The notes beneath the pieces were generated by a model, which was not told the DNA's origin, ran no database searches, and was given only the letters and a program-made list of their open reading frames with translations. 13,400 nucleotides of DNA. Source: Nitrospinaceae bacterium. GTDB lineage: Bacteria; Nitrospinota; Nitrospinia; Nitrospinales; VA-1. The translations under genes were made by a program, and so were the position numbers. Location: contig JAJDBA010000286.1 of the NCBI GenBank assembly GCA_029261675.1, positions 1 through 13,400 on the forward strand. Reading direction: 5' to 3'. Below are positions 7,880 through 13,400 of the stretch, in pieces (position 1 is the stretch's first letter; each line of letters opens with the position of its first letter).

Positions 7880-10288
7880 ATGGAAAATGAAAACCTAGCT
7901 AGAACTCAAGCAACAGGTGGCCCCTCTCCTGAAAACTCCCTTACTCAAGAACAAATAAACAAAACTCTTGATAAACACGAAGCCTGGCTAAGCGGAGATG
8001 AAAAAGGGGAGAAAGCAGATTTCAGTAATATGCATCTAAATGGATGTGACTTTTCGGGAAGAAGGTTGAACAAGGCAACCTTCATCAATGCCTATCTAAG
8101 CAAGTCCAATTTTCAAGGCGCGGAATTAATAGAAGCTGATCTGACAAAGGCAAAATTGTTTCATGCAAATTTGACCAAAACAAATCTAGAGAAAGCCCTA
8201 ATGCCTAGGTGCCAATTCGGGAACGCTGATTTAACAGGTGCAAACCTACAAGATGCCCAATTAAAAAAGGCGCATCTAGGTAATGCTACTTTGAAAAACA
8301 CTACTTTTTCAGGAGCTAACCTAGAAAATATTTGTTTTGAACAAAGAGAGTTAAAAGGCTTAAACTTTTCAAAAGCCAATCTGAAACTGGTCAATTTTAA
8401 CAATGCTAATCTATCCGAAGCAGACTTCTCAAATGCCACACTGCACGAGACACAATTTAATTCAGCAAATTTAACGAAAGCGGTTTTTACCGGTGCCGAC
8501 CTTGAAAAAGCTGTACTTCAGAAAGCAAATCTTACTGAAGCTATCCTAATAGAAACAAACCTTGAAAAAGCTGATTTTCATAGTGCAAACCTCAACAAAA
8601 CAAACCTTCAAAAAGCCAACCTTGAAAATGCGAAACTATATCTTGCCACTTTAACCAAGACAAACCTTAACGATGTCACGGCTCAATACGCTACCTTTGA
8701 TGGCTCCGATCTGGAAAATGCAGAGCTAATAAATGCAGACCTGACAGGTGCAACTCTAAATGAGGGGAACAGTGATTTTAAAATATTAAAAACAAAACTC
8801 ATAAATGCCAACCTTACAGACGCAACGATCAGTCATGCTCAATTTAACAATGCTGATTTAACAAATGCAGACCTAACAAATACTACCGCCCACAGAGCCA
8901 AGCTAAGCAATGCTATAACAGCGGGAACCAAGTTTAACGGAGCAGACTTAACTAATGCTGAAATGCCCGATAAATTTTTTGTCGACCGGATAAAAACCAT
9001 TGAAGACGCAACTAGAATTACGCGCATACAATTTTTAACATTGCTTGGCGCTCTGGCCTTTTCCGGCCTAACTATCGCTTCCACCGAAGATATCCTTCTT
9101 ATAACCAACTCCGAAACATTTCAACTTCCCATTTTTCAATCACCCATTCCCATCGTGATGTTTTATTTCACAGCTCCTATTTTACTGGTTGGGCTTTTCG
9201 TTTATTTTCACTTTTATCTGAAGCACTTGTATCACCTGATATCAGAACTTCCAGCACGGTTTGATGATGGAATGGCAGTGGACGAAAAAATATTTCCCTG
9301 GATGTTAAATCTCTGGGTTAGAGATTTTTTTTCCCTTCATAAAAAAAAATCCCTATCTTCAATTCAAAAAAACCTAATCGTCTTTTTAGCCTGGTGGACA
9401 ACCCCGATAACTCTTCTGTTTTTCTGGTTTAGATACCTTTCAGCCCATGGACCCTGGGGAACTATACTGCATAGTCTAATTTTATTTATAGCATTTTATT
9501 TAGCAAAACATTTTTATCGCATCGACAAACAGATTTTATCTTTTCAGGAGCCCGAAACATGGCATACCTTGAAAATATGCACAGAGTTAAAAAGGTTGGG
9601 CGTTATCAGCGTTTTCCTTATTTTTTCATTATCTTTAGGTACCTTTTATGCAGACCTTAGCCTCCTTCCCAAAAAACTCTCCTTCGTGGGTCTTAATATT
9701 CCTTTAAGAGATATATTCACGGCTGATTTTGATTACCAAGATGTTTCTACAAAAAAAGACAAGTGGGAACCTAGTAAACCCACACAGCTTATCAAAGGAG
9801 CTGACCTAAACTATGCCAACATGAATTATTCTAGCGGGGTAAATGCTTTCTTAATCAATGCTCGCATGGTGAATGCACAGTTGAAAAGTGCCAACTTTCA
9901 TGGCTCCAAACTTCAAGGTGCTAATCTAAGTAATGCAAATTTGGAAAAAACCAACTTCACAAATGCAGACTTGTCCAATGCAAACCTTATGGGAGCTAAC
10001 CTCAAGAATGCTAAGTTTGAAGGAGCTGATCTTTCTCTAGCATTTCTTATTGTTGAAGACGGCTATTTAAAAAAATCAGGAATTGAAAAAGCCATAAACT
10101 GGCGTAACGCACTTTACACTGATAAATTTAGAAAACACCTTGGAATCTCTGATGAGGAAATATGTAAATTACTTCCATTATTTATTAAAAGAGAGTTCCC
10201 AGCTTTAAAAGGCACACCCTTTGAAAATAAGGTAAAAATTTATCTAAACAAATTTTATGGTAGCGTGAAATGCTCAGGATCACGTTGA
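7880..10288 (+). CDS. Large membrane protein with two pentapeptide-repeat domains
   Basis: The 802-residue product has a short N-terminal segment with a predicted-helical LDKHEAWLSG (30-39), then a long pentapeptide-repeat region (about 45-363, A(D/N)LXX pattern, roughly 60 repeats with some interruptions). A membrane core of about five hydrophobic segments follows (near 382-402, 424-446, 498-520, 527-543, 572-592). A second, shorter repeat region (about 637-722) and a repeat-free C-terminus (724-802) end the protein. Pentapeptide repeats fold as a right-handed square beta-helix; some soluble members (Qnr, MfpA, McbG) protect DNA gyrase. Membrane-embedded members are mostly uncharacterised, so I assign no function. 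The gene lies inside a yej operon in the same direction, 103 bp after yejA and 58 bp before yejB. The ATG has no Shine-Dalgarno. Hand counts in three 60-base lines give 26, 18 and 14 G+C, against 33 in a yejA and 33 in a yejB line, which hints at a different origin. Confidence 0.88.
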   Translation: MENENLARTQATGGPSPENSLTQEQINKTLDKHEAWLSGDEKGEKADFSNMHLNGCDFSGRRLNKATFINAYLSKSNFQGAELIEADLTKAKLFHANLTKTNLEKALMPRCQFGNADLTGANLQDAQLKKAHLGNATLKNTTFSGANLENICFEQRELKGLNFSKANLKLVNFNNANLSEADFSNATLHETQFNSANLTKAVFTGADLEKAVLQKANLTEAILIETNLEKADFHSANLNKTNLQKANLENAKLYLATLTKTNLNDVTAQYATFDGSDLENAELINADLTGATLNEGNSDFKILKTKLINANLTDATISHAQFNNADLTNADLTNTTAHRAKLSNAITAGTKFNGADLTNAEMPDKFFVDRIKTIEDATRITRIQFLTLLGALAFSGLTIASTEDILLITNSETFQLPIFQSPIPIVMFYFTAPILLVGLFVYFHFYLKHLYHLISELPARFDDGMAVDEKIFPWMLNLWVRDFFSLHKKKSLSSIQKNLIVFLAWWTTPITLLFFWFRYLSAHGPWGTILHSLILFIAFYLAKHFYRIDKQILSFQEPETWHTLKICTELKRLGVISVFLIFSLSLGTFYADLSLLPKKLSFVGLNIPLRDIFTADFDYQDVSTKKDKWEPSKPTQLIKGADLNYANMNYSSGVNAFLINARMVNAQLKSANFHGSKLQGANLSNANLEKTNFTNADLSNANLMGANLKNAKFEGADLSLAFLIVEDGYLKKSGIEKAINWRNALYTDKFRKHLGISDEEICKLLPLFIKREFPALKGTPFENKVKIYLNKFYGSVKCSGSR
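8499..8678 (+). repeat. 60-bp tandem periodicity inside the pentapeptide-repeat gene
   Basis: The 15-mer ACCTTGAAAAAGCTG occurs at 8499 and again at 8559, and a close variant (ACCTTGAAAATGCGA) at 8619, at exact 60-bp spacing. Sixty bases equal 20 residues, or one full coil of four pentapeptides. The periodicity is coding, and it suggests the beta-helix grew by duplication of whole coils. Confidence 0.6.
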
Positions 10289-10346
10289 TACTTTCAAAAC
10301 TACGGTTGCCCTTTTTTAACAAATCAATAAATCCTTATAAATACCC

Positions 10347-11483
10347 ATGACTGCTTATATCATCCGTCGTTTTTTATTGATGTTCCCGACCTTGATCGGG
10401 ATTGTCACCATCACCTTTATTGCGACGCAATTTGTTCCCGGTGGCCCCATCGATCAAATGAAATCCCTTTTACGCGGTCATGGCAATGCCCTCACCGAGG
10501 CAGGTGGAGGGGCAATGACGGGCCCCGGTAGTAAACAGCGTGAATTGGACCCAAAGCATTTTGAGCAACTGAAAAAAATCTATCACCTCGACAAGCCTCT
10601 ATGGGAAAGGTATCTACGAACTTTCCTTTGGTATTCTCCTACAAAAGTTGAACCTTTAATCGATTCCATTCTAAATTACGACAACTGGCAAGGCTTTCTT
10701 GTTTTCAAATTTGGCGATTCCTTCTATAGAAACAAATCCGTCCTGTCATTGATTAAAGAAAAGATTCCCGTTTCAGCCTCGTTAGGTGTCACCAGTTTCT
10801 TTTTAACCTATACCATTTGCATCTTTCTAGGTATTGCCAAGGCCGTAAAAAATGGCAGCCGGTTCGACACCTGGAGCAGTTTGATTGTGTTGATCGGTTA
10901 CAGTGTACCTGGATTTGTTCTAGCCATTTTTCTCATTGTCCTATTAGGTCCAGGCGACGGTGCGGTGGCGCATCTCATACCGATTGCCGGGCTGACTTCA
11001 GCAGGAACACCCGGATATGAGGCATGGACTTTTGGGGAAAAGTTTACCGATTATCTGCATCATCTGGCGGCACCTTTATTCTGTTATGTGCTTGGTGGAT
11101 TCGCCACTCTGACCTTGCTCACCAAGAATGCCTTTTTAGAAGAAATGCACAAACAATATGTCCTCACCGCACGCGCCAAGGGATTATCGGAAAAGACCGT
11201 GCTGTTTAAACATGTACTAAAAAATTCACTCATTCCTCTAGTCACTGGATTCCCCATGGCATTTCTAGCCATGTTTTTTACGGGATCGTTATTGTTGGAG
11301 CAGATTTTCACTTTGGACGGACTCGGCCTACTGTCGTATCAAGCGGTGATTCAACGCGACTACCCTATTGTTCTGGGCACTCTTTTCATTTTTTCTCTAA
11401 TGGCTTTGATCGGTCAGTTATTGACCGACCTGTCTTATGTATTGATCGATCCTCGAATTTCTTTTGATGAGTCTCAGGGATAA
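10347..11483 (+). CDS. yejB: ABC peptide transporter permease YejB
   Basis: YejB is the first inner-membrane permease of the YejABEF importer. The 378-residue sequence begins like the family (MTAYIIRRFLLMFPTLIGI) with a membrane segment at 9-29, a large extracytoplasmic loop including VPGGP (30-34), and about five further membrane segments near 143-165, 177-200, 242-260, 300-320 and 345-365. The cytoplasmic EAA loop that contacts the ATPase lies at about 264-300 (KQYVLTARAKGLSEK). It ends with a YVLIDPR motif (364-370), as in E. coli YejB, which is about 364 residues. The extra length comes from roughly 25 residues around 95-119, before FGDSFYR. No Shine-Dalgarno precedes the ATG. Its stop is separated from the yejE start by a single base. 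Confidence 0.95.
   Translation: MTAYIIRRFLLMFPTLIGIVTITFIATQFVPGGPIDQMKSLLRGHGNALTEAGGGAMTGPGSKQRELDPKHFEQLKKIYHLDKPLWERYLRTFLWYSPTKVEPLIDSILNYDNWQGFLVFKFGDSFYRNKSVLSLIKEKIPVSASLGVTSFFLTYTICIFLGIAKAVKNGSRFDTWSSLIVLIGYSVPGFVLAIFLIVLLGPGDGAVAHLIPIAGLTSAGTPGYEAWTFGEKFTDYLHHLAAPLFCYVLGGFATLTLLTKNAFLEEMHKQYVLTARAKGLSEKTVLFKHVLKNSLIPLVTGFPMAFLAMFFTGSLLLEQIFTLDGLGLLSYQAVIQRDYPIVLGTLFIFSLMALIGQLLTDLSYVLIDPRISFDESQG
11476..11480 (+). promoter_or_regulatory. Ribosome binding site deciding the yejE start
   Basis: AGGGA at the very end of yejB lies 4 nt before the ATG at 11485. In-frame TTG (11464) and ATG (11467) codons further upstream, inside yejB, have no such site. The yejE start is therefore placed at 11485, one base after the yejB stop, which implies translational coupling. 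Confidence 0.6.
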
Positions 11484-11484
11484 T

Positions 11485-12687
11485 ATGAACAAGGAACTGA
11501 AAGTCAAACTGGGAGTTTTTCGCAATGACCGCAGGGCTTATTACAGCTTTATAATTCTTGCTACTCTTTTTGTTTTAACCCTACCCGCTGAGATTTTATG
11601 TAACATCCGGCCTTTAATAATCGTTGTAGACGGAAAACCCTATTTCCCGATCGCCGTTACTTACAGCGAAAAAGATTTTGGAGGCAGATTGCCCAGCGAG
11701 CCCGACTATAAATCCCAAAACTTTTTACACCTCGTGAGCGGCACATCAACTTCCACGCCTGCTAACACAGACAGTAGTGGACTCGGTCTTGATCTTGGAG
11801 ATTTTGAAGATGATGAGGATATCCCTGATACCACGCCTGCTCCTGTCAGCAAAAACATGGAACATTCGCCAAGAAATTTTTGGATTCTCTGGCCTCCGGT
11901 TCGTTATGACTACAAATACATACCCACAGAATCGATCACAGGAAATGTTGTTCTAGCCGCACCTTACAAAACCAAATCTCCTATAGGCCAAGGGCTTGTA
12001 GAATCCTCTTGGATGGATGGGCATTATTTAGGAACCGATGACCGTGGCCGCGATGTATTGGCTCGATTAATTTATGGTTTCAGAATATCGATGCTCTTCG
12101 GAGTTTCCCTGGCAATTACGGGTACGCTCATAGGCTGTCTGATTGGAGGCACGCAAGGTTTTTTTGGCGGCTGGGTCGATCTGGCTGGGCAAAGACTGAC
12201 GGAGATATGGGGTTCCATTCCACGTCTCTACATACTGATCATCCTCAGTTCTTTTCTTGTGCCCTCGGCTTTACTGCTTTTCCTGATTTTAAATCTCACA
12301 GCATGGATGGGGATTGCGGCATACATACGCGCAGAATTTTTAAAAATACGCAATTATGAATTTGTAAAAGCGGCCAAGAGTCTCGGGGTTTCCAATTTCA
12401 AAATCATGCGCAGGCATATTCTTCCGAATGCACTGACTCCTGTCTTAACTTTTTTCCCCTTTGAGGTGACAGCGGGAATTCTGGCACTGGTCAGTCTAGA
12501 CTTTCTTAATTTAGGAGTCCCCAGCCCCGCTCCAAGTCTCGGTGAACTGCTTGCACAGGGAAAAAACAATCTACATGCGCTATGGATATTGTTACCAACC
12601 TTTGTAACCCTAAGCCTGGCGATCACCCTTCTCACATTTATTGGTGAAGGCATTAGAAACGCGTTCGACCCCAGAAAGACTCTTTAA
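11485..12687 (+). CDS. yejE: ABC peptide transporter permease YejE
   Basis: YejE is the second permease of the importer. From the ATG at 11485 it has 400 residues, against about 341 in E. coli. The N-terminus (FRNDRRAYYSF, then a membrane segment at about 20-36) and SEKDFGG (61-67) match the family closely. LGTDDRGRDVLARLIYG (182-198) and the EAA loop at about 282-319 (VKAAKSLGVSNFKIMRRHIL) follow. The end, FIGEGIRNAFDPRK, is also typical. About 45 extra residues at roughly 84-128 form a Ser/Thr-rich then acidic, proline-containing linker in the extracytoplasmic loop after the first membrane segment. Membrane segments are near 202-222, 247-276, 325-345 and 366-386. yejF starts 7 bp downstream. 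Confidence 0.94.
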   Translation: MNKELKVKLGVFRNDRRAYYSFIILATLFVLTLPAEILCNIRPLIIVVDGKPYFPIAVTYSEKDFGGRLPSEPDYKSQNFLHLVSGTSTSTPANTDSSGLGLDLGDFEDDEDIPDTTPAPVSKNMEHSPRNFWILWPPVRYDYKYIPTESITGNVVLAAPYKTKSPIGQGLVESSWMDGHYLGTDDRGRDVLARLIYGFRISMLFGVSLAITGTLIGCLIGGTQGFFGGWVDLAGQRLTEIWGSIPRLYILIILSSFLVPSALLLFLILNLTAWMGIAAYIRAEFLKIRNYEFVKAAKSLGVSNFKIMRRHILPNALTPVLTFFPFEVTAGILALVSLDFLNLGVPSPAPSLGELLAQGKNNLHALWILLPTFVTLSLAITLLTFIGEGIRNAFDPRKTL

Positions 12688-12694
12688 AAATACA

Positions 12695-13400
12695 ATGCTT
12701 TTATCGGTTAAAAATCTTGCGACTCACTTTCATGCAGGCCCGGGAAGAATTGCCCGTGCTGTCGATGGTGTTTCTTTTGATCTGGAGCAAGGAAAAACCT
12801 TGGCATTAGTAGGTGAGTCCGGTTGCGGTAAAACACAGACTGCATTTTCAATCATGCAATTGATTGCTGAAAATGGCTATCACCCATCCGGCGAAATATT
12901 TTTTGAAAATAAAGACCTTTCAAAAATGGATCAGGAAGAAATGCGTCATCTACGCGGTAATGATATAGCCATGATTTTCCAAGAGCCCATGATGTCTCTC
13001 AATCCCCTCTTCCGCATTGGCGACCAGCTACAGGAACCGTTAAAGCAGCATCTAAAAGTTTCACAGAGGACTTCCCGCAAACGCGCCATTGAGTTATTGG
13101 ATCGAGTTGGGATACCGGATCCCCACAAACGAGTCGATGATTTTCCTCACCAATTGTCGGGTGGCATGAAACAGAGGGTGATGATCGCAATGGCTTTAGC
13201 CTGCGAACCTAAACTCCTGATCGCCGATGAGCCAACGACGGCATTGGATGTCACGATTCAGGCACAGGTCTTACGCTTAATGAGTGATCTGCAAAAGCAA
13301 ACGGGTATGGCCATATTACTGATCACTCACGACATGGGCATCGTAAACCAAATGGCCGATGACCTTTGTATTATGTATGGGGGACGCATCGCCGAATATG
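12695..13400 (+). CDS. yejF: ABC transporter ATP-binding protein YejF, N-terminal part (cut by window edge)
   Basis: The reading frame is open from ATG 12695 to the end of the window (235 codons) and continues beyond it. All nucleotide-binding domain motifs are present: Walker A GESGCGKT (40-47), Q-loop Q96 in FQEPMMSLNP, signature LSGGMKQR (154-161), Walker B LLIADEP (174-180) and the switch histidine H212 in ITHD. This is the first of the two ATPase domains normally fused in YejF (about 530 residues in E. coli), so more than half is outside the window. The order yejA-yejB-yejE-yejF supports the name over OppD or DppD, which are otherwise similar in this half. It starts 7 bp after yejE with no close Shine-Dalgarno, so coupled translation is likely. 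Confidence 0.9.
   Translation, partial: MLLSVKNLATHFHAGPGRIARAVDGVSFDLEQGKTLALVGESGCGKTQTAFSIMQLIAENGYHPSGEIFFENKDLSKMDQEEMRHLRGNDIAMIFQEPMMSLNPLFRIGDQLQEPLKQHLKVSQRTSRKRAIELLDRVGIPDPHKRVDDFPHQLSGGMKQRVMIAMALACEPKLLIADEPTTALDVTIQAQVLRLMSDLQKQTGMAILLITHDMGIVNQMADDLCIMYGGRIAEY

Noticed and set aside
8012..8968. CRISPR-like or satellite repeat array.
   Set aside because: The periodicity is 15 and 60 bp, in frame, without spacers, and is explained by pentapeptide coding.
7777..10346. Mobile element or transposon carrying the pentapeptide gene.
   Set aside because: No transposase, terminal inverted repeats or flanking target duplications are visible at either junction.

Overview
The window is chromosomal DNA from a Gram-negative, flagellated bacterium that makes isoprenoids by the MEP pathway. 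It carries a flagellar motor-switch gene, ispG, a periplasmic binding protein with a Sec signal, and a YejABEF-type ABC importer. The lineage cannot be fixed from the sequence. The mixture would fit a marine delta-proteobacterium-like or Nitrospinota-like organism, but that is a low-confidence inference. No tRNA, rRNA, CRISPR array, insertion sequence or integrase is visible.

Layout. (1) 107-628 (+) encodes a protein with two ACT domains, like the glycine cleavage repressor GcvR. It converges on (2) fliG, 659-1666 (-), which has its own strong-looking sigma70-type promoter. (3) 1667-2116 is a gene-free stretch of about 450 bp holding the fliG promoter and a run of small hairpins near its distal end. 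(4) A minus-strand cluster reads right to left: a radical SAM protein of the PflX/COG1313 family (4812-5810), ispG (3526-4686) and tig, trigger factor (2117-3484). A candidate internal promoter and a two-hairpin leader sit in front of ispG. (5) From the divergent intergenic region at 5811-5913 the plus strand runs yejA, a large pentapeptide-repeat membrane protein, yejB, yejE and the first 235 codons of yejF, which is cut by the window edge.

How the genes work together. YejA, YejB, YejE and YejF form one peptide importer: periplasmic binding protein, two permeases and an ATPase. yejB, yejE and yejF are almost contiguous, with gaps of 1 and 7 bp. yejA, however, is separated from yejB by a co-oriented 2.4-kb gene whose product is a double pentapeptide-repeat protein with a multi-pass membrane core. 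That gene looks lower in GC than its neighbours and has no recognisable Shine-Dalgarno. It is the most unusual feature of the window. The rest are housekeeping genes, with some possible regulatory structure in the non-coding gaps.
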